Assembly: GCF_000222685.1 (NCBI RefSeq)
Contig: NZ_AFWJ01000277.1
Coordinates: 1-32,473, forward strand
DNA: 32,473 bases
Direction: 5' to 3'
DNA from: Vibrio nigripulchritudo ATCC 27043
Lineage (GTDB): Bacteria; Pseudomonadota; Gammaproteobacteria; Enterobacterales; Vibrionaceae
The translations under genes and the position numbers were made by a program. The notes under the pieces are model-generated. The model saw only the letters and a program-made list of their open reading frames with translations, was not told the DNA's origin and made no database searches. Shown piece after piece: positions 9,425 to 18,739 of the stretch (its first letter is position 1; each line of letters opens with the position of its first letter).

Positions 9425-9550
9425 ATGTCGGAACACGAAAATTACAAAGATCCATACAATTTTTTATATTTCTTAGGTTTTATCGCTGTGCTACTGATTC
9501 CAACGCTGCCCGCAACACTGACTTGGATTCGAGTATTCAATGGATATTAG
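9425..9550 (+). CDS. Small membrane protein, 41 residues
   Basis: An ATG at 9425 preceded by GGAG opens a 41-codon frame. It encodes MSEHENYKDPYNFLYFLGF followed by a hydrophobic stretch (residues about 13-35, containing IPTLPATLTW) and ends in RVFNGY. The product is predicted to be a single-pass membrane protein with a polar N terminus. A 12-bp-stem terminator begins 23 bp after the stop, so the gene has a tidy transcription-unit end. The function is unknown. It is too short for default gene callers, and a longer overlapping frame in the same DNA looks less protein-like. Confidence 0.65.
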   Translation: MSEHENYKDPYNFLYFLGFIAVLLIPTLPATLTWIRVFNGY

Positions 9551-9572
9551 ATTTTTATGAATCTTGAACTGT

Positions 9573-9607
9573 AAAACGGTTTCCGCTCTGGAAACCGTTT
9601 TTGTTTT
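9573..9607 (+). terminator. Intrinsic terminator after the 41-residue gene
   Basis: A perfect 12-bp stem (AAAACGGTTTCC at 9573-9584 with GGAAACCGTTTT at 9590-9601), a 5-base loop and a T-rich tail. Confidence 0.92.
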
Positions 9608-9697
9608 TGGCATCCGTGTGAGGCGCGGTATGATGGGAAAGAAATTCGTTAACTGGGTGTTTTTGCTATCAGTATTCGTCGTACCGCGTGGAACGCT

Positions 9698-10060
9698 TTG
9701 GGGATTGTTGCTCTCGTCTTGGGAGTGATTGGTATCGTGCTTCCCTTGCTTCCTACTACACCTTTTATACTGCTTGCCAGTGCGTGTTTTTTACGTGGTA
9801 GCCCCAAGTTTTACCACTGGCTTCATACGCATCCCAAGCTTGGTCCTATTCTTAACGACTGGCAGCAGCATCGCGCTCTCAAGCCCAAAGTGAAACGAAG
9901 AGCCTATGTGTTTATCGTGATCAGCTTTACTGTCTCTATTATCGTTGCCCCAATAATCTGGGTAAAAGCTATGCTGTTAGTATTGCTTTGTGTTCTGTTA
10001 GCCTGGTTTTCTCGGATCCCTGTTCTTGAGCCTGTTGCTGATAAAGAAGAAAATCACTAA
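9698..10060 (+). CDS. ybaN: YbaN family (DUF454) inner-membrane protein
   Basis: Small inner-membrane protein of unknown function. The family hallmark GVIGIVLPLLPTTPFILLAS is present, followed by CFLRGSPKFYHWLHTHPKLG, a basic loop and a second hydrophobic region near residues 70-100. In E. coli ybaN also lies immediately upstream of apt. The start given is TTG at 9698, the only ATG/GTG/TTG start available in this frame. However, the frame stays open upstream to a stop at 9650, and IRRTAWNAL just before the TTG looks like the native N terminus of the family. Translation may therefore really begin at a rare ATT (9674) or ATC (9668) codon. About 120-128 residues depending on the start. Confidence 0.88.
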   Translation: MGIVALVLGVIGIVLPLLPTTPFILLASACFLRGSPKFYHWLHTHPKLGPILNDWQQHRALKPKVKRRAYVFIVISFTVSIIVAPIIWVKAMLLVLLCVLLAWFSRIPVLEPVADKEENH

Positions 10061-10179
10061 CATTAAGCGCCGCTCTCAAAGCGGATTTCATTTTCTTTTT
10101 CCAGTTCGCAGAAACATGTTAACTGGGGTATTACAATGTGCGTTTGTTGTGAAAACGCCAGAGATTAAAGATTAACACT

Positions 10180-10725
10180 ATGACTACTGAAACCATCGCC
10201 CAGATCAAAGCGAGCATCAAAAGCATTCCAGATTACCCAAAACCGGGAATCCTTTTCCGCGACGTAACTAGCTTGATGGAAGATGCTGATGCCTACCGTG
10301 CAACGATTGCGCTTTTGGTAGAAAAGTACAAAGACATGGGATTCACCAAGATTGTGGGTACGGAAGCACGTGGCTTCCTTTTTGGTGCTCCTTTGGCTTT
10401 GGAAATGGGAGTGGGCTTTGTGCCTGTTCGCAAACCGGGCAAACTGCCACGTGAAACGGTGGCTCAGTCTTACGAACTTGAGTACGGAACCGACACTCTG
10501 GAAATCCATACTGATGCCATCTCTGAAGGTGACAAAGTACTGGTCGTTGATGACCTGCTGGCAACAGGCGGTACAATTGAAGCAACAGTAAAACTGATCC
10601 GTCAGCTTGGTGGTGAAGTAGAACATGCAGCATTCGTTATCAATCTTCCAGAAATTGGCGGTGAAACTCGCCTGAAAGAATTTGGTCTGAATGTTTACAG
10701 CATCTGTGAATTTGAAGGGCACTAA
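10180..10725 (+). CDS. apt: Adenine phosphoribosyltransferase
   Basis: Salvages adenine to AMP using PRPP. The 181-residue product contains the PRPP-binding motif [17 protein letters not shown] (near residues 121-137) and the N-terminal [20 protein letters not shown]. The [18 protein letters not shown] loop is also present. It lies 37 bp upstream of dnaX, the conserved apt-dnaX order. A 7-bp hairpin (10714-10732, GAAGGGC with GCCCTTC) overlaps the stop codon but has no T tract, so readthrough into dnaX is likely. Confidence 0.98.
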   Translation: MTTETIAQIKASIKSIPDYPKPGILFRDVTSLMEDADAYRATIALLVEKYKDMGFTKIVGTEARGFLFGAPLALEMGVGFVPVRKPGKLPRETVAQSYELEYGTDTLEIHTDAISEGDKVLVVDDLLATGGTIEATVKLIRQLGGEVEHAAFVINLPEIGGETRLKEFGLNVYSICEFEGH

Positions 10726-10762
10726 GCCCTTCTTCACATTCATTCGTAATTGGAAAGTGTGA

Positions 10763-13021
<2,259 letters not shown>

Positions 13022-13112
13022 TTTCCAGAGAACACACAGATGCTGGGATTGAAAGTACTGACTTTTGACCCCATCAAGAAACCACAACCTAGATAAACCA
13101 GAGAGAAAAGAA

Positions 13113-13442
13113 ATGTTTGGTAAAGGCGGTATGGGCGGTTTGATGAAGCAAGCCCAACAAATGCAAGAACGCATGCAAAAGCTTCAAGAAGAAATTGCGA
13201 ACATGGAAGTAACCGGTGAATCCGGTGCTGGTTTAGTTAAAGTTACTATTACTGGTAGTCACAGCGTACGTCGTGTAGACATCGACGACAGCCTGATGGA
13301 AGACGACAAAGAGATGTTGGAAGATTTGATTGCAGCAGCATTCAATGACGCATCTCGCCGTGTTGAAGAAACTCAAAAAGAGAAAATGGCGTCGATCACT
13401 GGTGGAATGCAAATGCCACCAGGCATGAAAATGCCTTTCTAA
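13113..13442 (+). CDS. ybaB: YbaB/EbfC family nucleoid-associated protein
   Basis: Small dimeric DNA-binding protein of 109 residues that binds the nucleoid. Its sequence is typical: [20 protein letters not shown] at the start, a helix rich in Gln and Glu, [20 protein letters not shown] in the strand region and a Met/Pro-rich tail ([11 protein letters not shown]). The ATG at 13113 is chosen over an upstream in-frame start because it gives the conserved MFGKGG N terminus. It lies between dnaX and recR, the conserved order, with only 22 bp to recR. Confidence 0.96.
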   Translation: MFGKGGMGGLMKQAQQMQERMQKLQEEIANMEVTGESGAGLVKVTITGSHSVRRVDIDDSLMEDDKEMLEDLIAAAFNDASRRVEETQKEKMASITGGMQMPPGMKMPF

Positions 13443-13464
13443 ATCTTCATAGAAGAATACATAT

Positions 13465-14064
13465 ATGCGTACCAGCCATTTGCTGGAACAATTGATGGAA
13501 GCCTTACGTTGTCTGCCTGGGGTGGGTCCCAAATCGGCACAGCGTATGGCTTTTCATTTGTTACAGCGAGACAGAAAAGGCGGTCTTCAGTTAGCAGAGG
13601 TGTTGTCTCAGGCAATGACAGAGATTGGTCATTGCAGTGAATGCCGAACGTTCACCGAAGAAGAAACCTGTCATATTTGTTTAAATCCAAAGCGCCAGGA
13701 AAATGGTCAGCTTTGCGTAGTCGAGAGCCCATCTGACATTGCTGCTGTTGAAGCAACAGGTCAGTATTCCGGACGTTACTTCGTTCTTATGGGGCATCTA
13801 TCCCCTCTGGATGGTATCGGACCTAGCGACATCGGATTGGATGTTCTCGACTTTCGATTAAGACGGAAAGACATTACGGAAGTGATACTCGCCACTAACC
13901 CGACAGTAGAGGGCGAAGCCACGGCACATTACATTGCAGAGCTTTGTCATGCTCATGATGTGGATGTGACTCGTATTGCTCACGGCGTCCCGATGGGAGG
14001 CGAGCTGGATCTGGTTGATGGGACTACTCTGTCTCACTCACTAATGGGTCGACAAAAGCTTTAA
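13465..14064 (+). CDS. recR: Recombination mediator RecR
   Basis: Works with RecF and RecO to load RecA on gapped DNA. The 199-residue product has an N-terminal helix-hairpin-helix ([19 protein letters not shown]) and a C4 zinc finger at Cys57, Cys60, Cys69 and Cys72. A Toprim domain follows ([20 protein letters not shown] and later [15 protein letters not shown]), ending with a Walker-like C-terminal segment ([20 protein letters not shown]). Length and motifs are normal. It closes the dnaX-ybaB-recR operon before a strong terminator. Confidence 0.98.
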   Translation: MRTSHLLEQLMEALRCLPGVGPKSAQRMAFHLLQRDRKGGLQLAEVLSQAMTEIGHCSECRTFTEEETCHICLNPKRQENGQLCVVESPSDIAAVEATGQYSGRYFVLMGHLSPLDGIGPSDIGLDVLDFRLRRKDITEVILATNPTVEGEATAHYIAELCHAHDVDVTRIAHGVPMGGELDLVDGTTLSHSLMGRQKL

Positions 14065-14086
14065 ATCTCTTACCGCAGTTAAAACA

Positions 14087-14126
14087 AACCCCAATAGTTG
14101 GTTTACTGGCTATTGGGGTTTTCTAT
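14087..14126. terminator. Bidirectional terminator between recR and the lipoprotein gene
   Basis: An 11-bp perfect stem (AACCCCAATAG at 14087-14097 with CTATTGGGGTT at 14110-14120) is followed by TTCTATT on the plus strand and TGTTTT on the minus strand, so it can end both convergent transcripts. Confidence 0.88.
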
Positions 14127-14653
14127 TACAGATTGAGTTCAAATCGATATTGAGTGCTAAGCAGTTGACCACGTTCACTGACCAAACTGTCACGTACGCG
14201 GTTCAGGCGCTTTCTTTCGTCTTCATCCAGACCTTGTTTGTTGCTAAGCTTCAAATCAATGTCTGAAATCTCTTGCTCAATCTTTTCTAACCTTTGCTCT
14301 TTTAGATATTGTTGACGTCCTAGTTGGTATTGCGCGACAAACTGCTGGTTGTCACAAACGCCATGGTAGGTTCTTCCACTTGCTCCTTCACGGTAACCAT
14401 TGGCAGGTGAACAGTACAGAATCAACCCTTGGTTGTATCCTTTCTGCCATGCAGCTTTGTCTACACTGATGCCGTTTTCACCACAATCCTTCGCATAATC
14501 ACTGATCACAGTAGGATTCGCGCCACTTTGACCTTCCTGATAACCAAGATCTCCCCAGTGAGTGGTTTGACATTCTTCTGCCGACATTGAAGCGCACCCA
14601 GAAAGTACGACTAAAGACAACAAAATAGAAATGAAGAGGCTGGGTTTTGTCAT
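14126..14653 (-). CDS. DUF2799-type lipoprotein
   Basis: The 175-residue protein begins with a lipoprotein signal (MTKPSLFISILLSLVVLSGC), with the lipidated Cys at residue 20 and small residues after it. The mature part repeats a pattern of Trp/Gly-rich segments (THWGDLGYQEGQSGA, AAWQKGYNQGLILYC, NGYREGASGRTYHGVC), which recalls the DUF2799 family of gammaproteobacterial lipoproteins. A charged helical stretch (residues about 115-165, EQRLEKIEQEISDIDLKLSN) is a probable coiled coil. Five non-lipid Cys residues could form disulfides in the periplasm. Function is unknown. It faces recR across a shared terminator and is upstream of nothing obviously related. Confidence 0.75.
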   Translation of the reverse strand: MTKPSLFISILLSLVVLSGCASMSAEECQTTHWGDLGYQEGQSGANPTVISDYAKDCGENGISVDKAAWQKGYNQGLILYCSPANGYREGASGRTYHGVCDNQQFVAQYQLGRQQYLKEQRLEKIEQEISDIDLKLSNKQGLDEDERKRLNRVRDSLVSERGQLLSTQYRFELNL

Positions 14654-14822
14654 GTGTTCTCCGGTATTTGTCCAGTCTCATATTCTTGTGACTGATTCCA
14701 CGTTTAATTGATGGTATTAATGACAGTTAGATATTTATAAAGTTCTGGTTGTGATTCAACGAATTGGAATAGTCAAAGCTGATCGGATGAATTCTAATCA
14801 GAGGTAAATCTTTAAAGAGGGA

Positions 14823-15071
14823 TTAGGTTAATCTTTCCAGCTCAGTAATATTGGTGATGGCTTCTTGGTTTGTTGAACCACACACAATAGGGCAAGGCTT
14901 AAACTGGTGACAGACTTTTGGGCGTTCGGGTTTACCAAACAATTTACAAAGGTTGTTTTCATTTAGCTGAATGCAACGCACGCCTGCGGGTTTCCCATTT
15001 TCCATTCCTGGAATAGGCGAAGAAATACTGGGGGCAATACAGCATGCTCCGCAGCCTAGTCGACAATCCAT
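14823..15071 (-). CDS. ykgJ: YkgJ family cysteine-cluster protein
   Basis: Short cytoplasmic protein with nine Cys in 82 residues (3, 7, 10, 11, 33, 42, 54, 60, 64). The family signature CRLGCGACCIAPSISSPIPG at the N terminus and RPKVCHQF are evident; the clustered Cys suggest a bound metal or Fe-S centre. The function of YkgJ is not established. The ATG at 15071 has a good GAGAGG ribosome-binding site. It is divergent from the LysR gene at 15184 across a 112-bp gap, so the regulator could control it, but that is only positional. Confidence 0.9.
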   Translation of the reverse strand: MDCRLGCGACCIAPSISSPIPGMENGKPAGVRCIQLNENNLCKLFGKPERPKVCHQFKPCPIVCGSTNQEAITNITELERLT

Positions 15072-15183
15072 CAGAAAACCTCTCAGTGAAAACAGGAGCG
15101 GGATAGTACCAGAAAAGATTGGTTGATAACATCGGCATCAATTACTATTGCACCATAGCAACAATTGGTAGGTAAGTGCTCTT

Positions 15184-16080
15184 ATGATAAACAATGTGAA
15201 TCTCGCGGATATTCGCTCTTTTGTATTGATTGCCCAACTAGGCAACTTTACCAAGGCAGCAAATGCGCTTTCCGTATCGCGATCGCATGTTTCAAGGCAG
15301 ATTAGCGCATTGGAAACTCAGATGGGAGTGACGTTACTGACACGTACTACCAGAACATTAAAGCTCACTCAGGCGGGTGAACGTTTTTTTAAGCAATGTG
15401 AAAGCGCTTTAAAAGAGATTGACCAAGCATTAGTGGCCGCCGTGGATGATACTGAAGACGTGAGAGGGCTTATTCGGATTAACTGTGTCGGCGGGTTGAT
15501 TGGTGAAGACATCATTGCGGTTTTCGCCAGTGAGTTTATGGGCACCTATCCAGATATACAGGTGCATTTGGACTTCACCAGCCACAGAGTTGACTTGATA
15601 GACGATGATTTTGATGTTGCCTTCCGAATGGGCGATTTGCAAGATGCAGGGTTTATTGCGCGTAAGCTATTGAACGTTGAGATAGTAACGCTGGCTAGCC
15701 CCCAATATCTTGCCAAAACCGGAGCACCTATTCATCCGAAAGAACTCATTGAACATCGTTGTTTAACCGGGTCAGTTAATCGATGGAGCTTTCAGTCCAA
15801 GGAAAGTAACAGTGACGAAATTGATGTGACTGTAGAAGGACATTTGGTCTGCAAAAATGGTCGAGCACTGATTCAAGGAGCGTTGCTTGGGAACGGCATT
15901 ATTCGGGTGCCTGCAATGTATTGCCAAGACATGATTGACGCTGGAAAATTGGTTCCCGTATTGACCGAATGGCGCATACCTCGTATCCCGCTTTCTGCCA
16001 TATATCATAAAGATAAATATCAGCCCAAAAGACTAAGAACCTTCATTGAATTCATAAAAAACAAATTTGATGCAGTTTAA
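15184..16080 (+). CDS. LysR-family transcriptional regulator
   Basis: The 298-residue protein has an N-terminal winged helix-turn-helix (NVNLADIRSFVLIAQLGNFT, ALSVSRSHVSRQISALETQM) and a LysR effector domain (GLIRINCVGGLIGEDIIAVF onwards; HRCLTGSVNRWSF near residue 195). It is only distantly similar to the LysR gene at 7073-7948, so the two are not a recent duplication. It is divergent from ykgJ and convergent with the SMP-30-like gene, from which it is separated by a hairpin. Target genes and effector cannot be read from the sequence. Confidence 0.9.
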   Translation: MINNVNLADIRSFVLIAQLGNFTKAANALSVSRSHVSRQISALETQMGVTLLTRTTRTLKLTQAGERFFKQCESALKEIDQALVAAVDDTEDVRGLIRINCVGGLIGEDIIAVFASEFMGTYPDIQVHLDFTSHRVDLIDDDFDVAFRMGDLQDAGFIARKLLNVEIVTLASPQYLAKTGAPIHPKELIEHRCLTGSVNRWSFQSKESNSDEIDVTVEGHLVCKNGRALIQGALLGNGIIRVPAMYCQDMIDAGKLVPVLTEWRIPRIPLSAIYHKDKYQPKRLRTFIEFIKNKFDAV

Positions 16081-16115
16081 GCGCCGTGCTTATTCACACA
16101 GCGCTTTCTTAATTT
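16079..16115 (+). terminator. Probable terminator after the LysR gene
   Basis: A stem AAGCGC-GTG with CAC-GCGCTT (16079-16106, one C-A mismatch) followed by TTCTTAATTT. It overlaps the LysR stop codon and lies in the 39-bp convergent gap with the SMP-30-like gene. Confidence 0.6.
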
Positions 16116-16119
16116 CAAA

Positions 16120-16962
16120 TCAGTATTGGTAAACCAGCACTTCGCCTTCTAAAGCCATTGGCACCATAAGCGTTTTTTGATTTTTGGAGTAATAGATATC
16201 GCCAGAGCCCCTTGGTAAGTCAACGGTTTTTTGAATCTCTCCTTGGGTTGAAACGGTAAATATAACCCCTTGTTTCCAGTCGGATACCAACAGGTTCCCA
16301 TCTTCATTTACTTGAATGCCGTCTAAGTTCCCAAACGGTTTTTCGGTCACACGTTTTATGGATTTAGTTTCTGGGTTAACCTTTAGCAAACGTCCAAAAG
16401 GAGCGTTAAGTGGGGCGCCATCGTTAAAAGAACCCCACGCAGCGACGTATAAATCGCCATCTATAAACTTTAGTCCGTTAGGATTTTCTAGTTCCGGTGT
16501 ATCCATCCAAACCGACATGGTGTTGTTTTCCAGCTTATAGATAGCTGATGTAAACATATCAGACACATAGACATTTCCATTTGCGTCAATCTCGACGTCG
16601 TTAAGAAATTCGGCTTTTTCAGCGTGGTGCGTTACCACCTTTCCGGTTGCTAAATCTATTTCTAGAAGGGCTTTCATATCGCTGGCAAACAGAAGGTTGT
16701 CTTTTAGTGCGATCCCTTTTGGATTGTCTAAGTCGCTGACGATTGTTGCGACAAATTGATAATCCGCATTCAGGGCGACGATGGATCCATCTCCAGGTTC
16801 ATTACCCGATTGAAGAGATACGAAGTACACCCCTTTGTTTTCATCGAACACAACGGACTCTGCACCTGGCAAATTGGGGAGCCTTTCACTCAAAGTTGGT
16901 GCAGCCATTGCCTGCTGGCTTAAAATTAGAGAGGCAGTAGCAGCGAGTAAATGCTTTTTCAT
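16120..16962 (-). CDS. Periplasmic SMP-30/gluconolactonase-like propeller protein
   Basis: The 280-residue protein starts with a cleavable signal peptide (MKKHLLAATASLILSQQAMA, likely cut before APTL), so the product is periplasmic. The rest shows repeated beta-propeller blades of the form N-G-N-x-Y-V-S-D: EIDANGNVYVSDMFTSAIY, GLKFIDGDLYVAAWGSF, IQVNEDGNLLVSDWKQGVI. Candidate metal ligands of the SMP-30 fold are Glu35 (AESVVF), Asn in ENPNGLKF and Asp in the DGIQV strand. Family members hydrolyse lactones or esters, but some are binding proteins only, so the substrate is unknown. It is convergent with a LysR gene. Confidence 0.75.
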   Translation of the reverse strand: MKKHLLAATASLILSQQAMAAPTLSERLPNLPGAESVVFDENKGVYFVSLQSGNEPGDGSIVALNADYQFVATIVSDLDNPKGIALKDNLLFASDMKALLEIDLATGKVVTHHAEKAEFLNDVEIDANGNVYVSDMFTSAIYKLENNTMSVWMDTPELENPNGLKFIDGDLYVAAWGSFNDGAPLNAPFGRLLKVNPETKSIKRVTEKPFGNLDGIQVNEDGNLLVSDWKQGVIFTVSTQGEIQKTVDLPRGSGDIYYSKNQKTLMVPMALEGEVLVYQY

Positions 16963-17157
16963 TTGAATTCCTATTTGTTGATTTAATTGTCAGGAGGGAT
17001 AATAAAGAGTGCTCATTTGTTGATATATAGGGATTTAATCAAATAACTGTTGCTATATGGAAACAAAGAATAATGATAAGTGTCGACGATTAAAGAGAGG
17101 GGCGTGCTAGGAAGAGATTTAAATCACTTGCACTACTGGTGCTGAACGGATATAACG

Positions 17158-17187
17158 ACGCCTCCTTAACGCATTCGGTTAAGGCGT
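17158..17187 (+). other. Hairpin in the ycgN leader
   Basis: CCTTAAC (17164-17170) and GTTAAGG (17178-17184) form a 7-bp stem with a 7-base loop. An outer ACG/CGT pairing extends it across a 3-base bulge. It ends 21 bp before the ycgN start and has no T tract, so it is not an ordinary terminator. Confidence 0.5.
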
Positions 17188-17208
17188 GAACATTTAGCAG
17201 GTAAAATC

Positions 17209-17643
17209 ATGGCACATTTTTGGGAAACAAAATCGCTGGAAGCAATGACAGAAAAAGAGTGGGAGTCTCTTTGCGACGGTTGTGGAAAATGCTGCCTGCA
17301 CAAACTGATGGACGAAGATACTGACGAAGTCTATTACACCAATGTGGCATGCAGCTGGCTAAACGACAAAACCTGCGGCTGCAAGGACTACCCGAATCGT
17401 TTTCAATCCGGTGAAGAGTGCCTGAAGCTGACTCGCGACAAAATTGACGAATTCCACTGGCTACCAGAAACCTGTTCCTACCGGGTACTGGCTGAAGGTC
17501 AAAACCTACCCGAATGGCATCCACTGATCACTGGCTCTAAATCTGCCATGCATGCTGCTGGAGAAAGCGTACGCAATAAAGTGGTGTATGAAATAGATGT
17601 GGTGGACTGGGAAGATCACGTGTTGAACCATCCGGGACGTTGA
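17209..17643 (+). CDS. ycgN: YcgN family (UPF0260) cysteine-cluster protein
   Basis: Cytoplasmic protein of 144 residues with a CxxCxxCC-type cluster near the N terminus ([17 protein letters not shown]) and further Cys in [26 protein letters not shown] and PETCSYRV. This matches the YcgN/UPF0260 family, whose function is not established; the Cys pattern suggests metal or Fe-S binding. The length is typical. It stands alone between a leader hairpin and a convergent TerB/BRCT gene. It belongs to the same broad cysteine-cluster superfamily as YkgJ 2 kb upstream but is not a close copy. Confidence 0.93.
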   Translation: MAHFWETKSLEAMTEKEWESLCDGCGKCCLHKLMDEDTDEVYYTNVACSWLNDKTCGCKDYPNRFQSGEECLKLTRDKIDEFHWLPETCSYRVLAEGQNLPEWHPLITGSKSAMHAAGESVRNKVVYEIDVVDWEDHVLNHPGR

Positions 17644-17696
17644 ATGTTTTGGGAGATGCTTCGTAAGAAAATCTCCCACAACAACACTTGAACAAT

Positions 17697-18590
17697 TTAT
17701 CCCGCAAATTTCATCCAAGTTTCTTCATTAATGATATGAGTGCCATTTCCTTGATTCTGGTTTTTTAGTGCGGCTTCTATCTTTCTGCCATGACTACTGA
17801 ATTTCCAATCTCTGCTTGCCATAGATCCGATAATTAAATAATCAAGATCTTTAGTTACACCTGAGCGCACAATCCCTCCGTTAGCTTTGGCTAGAGATTC
17901 CATCAACTTTCTATTTCCTCCCAAGAACTTACCAGTAAAACAGACAGTTTTTTCAGATAGATTTGTTAATTCAATAGGTTCTCCGAAAAAGTCGGTCGCT
18001 CCACATTCAGCGCTTCCCGTCTCTAAAAATTGCTGACCACATATTGATTTAAACATTTCCAACAACTCAGAACGTTCGTTGTCATCCACCACACCGTCTT
18101 CAAAAACAATTTGCAATCTTTTACTTATAACGTCCGCAGGCCATGTGTTTAGAATAGTAGGATGGTCGTTGATGAGGGAGGTTAGAGCTTCTAACTCTTT
18201 GTCATTCAAATAACCATCGGAAGTAATACCTTGTAAAAAACCGAGTAACTGGTTTACCAGCGTTTCATAGCCACCATTACATTGATATCCATAATCGCGA
18301 ACATCCCCTATCAAGAGTTGAATTTCATGTAGTTCTTCTTGTTCTATAACTCCATCTTGTAGTGCATCTTCAATTAGATCTTGCAAGTCAAGAAAGTCGC
18401 TATCTTCTTTGTATTCACTATCTGATTTTAGCCAAGTATCTAAAAATAATACTTCTGTATCGTTTAGGGTTTTATCTGCATCAATACCTCTTACAATACC
18501 AGCGAGAGCTTGGAAAGCCTTTTGCTTATTTCGTTTAGAATTGAAGTTTGTATTGTGGGGTTGCCCATTAGCATCAAGAGTTTTCGTCAT
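17697..18590 (-). CDS. TerB-like repeat and BRCT domain protein
   Basis: The 297-residue protein has three parts. Residues 27-96 and 114-184 are two copies of a helical TerB-like unit: LAGIVRGIDADKTLNDTEVL parallels LLGFLQGITSDGYLNDKELE, and IEDALQDGVIEQEEL parallels LQIVFEDGVVDDNER. Residues 212-297 form a BRCT domain (EKTVCFTGKFLGGNRKLMES, GGIVRSGVTKDLDYLIIG, HIINEETWMKF) of the NAD-ligase/RFC type. BRCT domains bind phosphoproteins or DNA ends; TerB-like modules occur in stress and defence proteins. The function is unknown. Sampled lines give roughly 35-43% GC, below the flanking genes, suggesting acquisition. The start has an AGG ribosome-binding site. Convergent with ycgN. Confidence 0.8.
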   Translation of the reverse strand: MTKTLDANGQPHNTNFNSKRNKQKAFQALAGIVRGIDADKTLNDTEVLFLDTWLKSDSEYKEDSDFLDLQDLIEDALQDGVIEQEELHEIQLLIGDVRDYGYQCNGGYETLVNQLLGFLQGITSDGYLNDKELEALTSLINDHPTILNTWPADVISKRLQIVFEDGVVDDNERSELLEMFKSICGQQFLETGSAECGATDFFGEPIELTNLSEKTVCFTGKFLGGNRKLMESLAKANGGIVRSGVTKDLDYLIIGSMASRDWKFSSHGRKIEAALKNQNQGNGTHIINEETWMKFAG

Positions 18591-18739
18591 ATATTGAACC
18601 TAGCCGGAAGTGTGACTAGAACTATATGTGAAAACATTTATGGTTTTGTTGATCATTATTCAATTTAGTGCTTATTAGTTACATATGCTTAATCGACAAC
18701 TCTAGTTAGCTAAATAACGACTTTTGGTGCTAGTGACTA

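Noticed and set aside
10165-10743. Long antisense open frame over apt
   Set aside because: It mirrors apt codon by codon, has no ribosome-binding site and its composition is not protein-like.
17650-17678. Hairpin TGGGAGAT/ATCTCCCA as a bidirectional terminator between ycgN and the BRCT gene
   Set aside because: The stem is perfect over 8 bp but neither strand has a T tract, so termination is unsupported.
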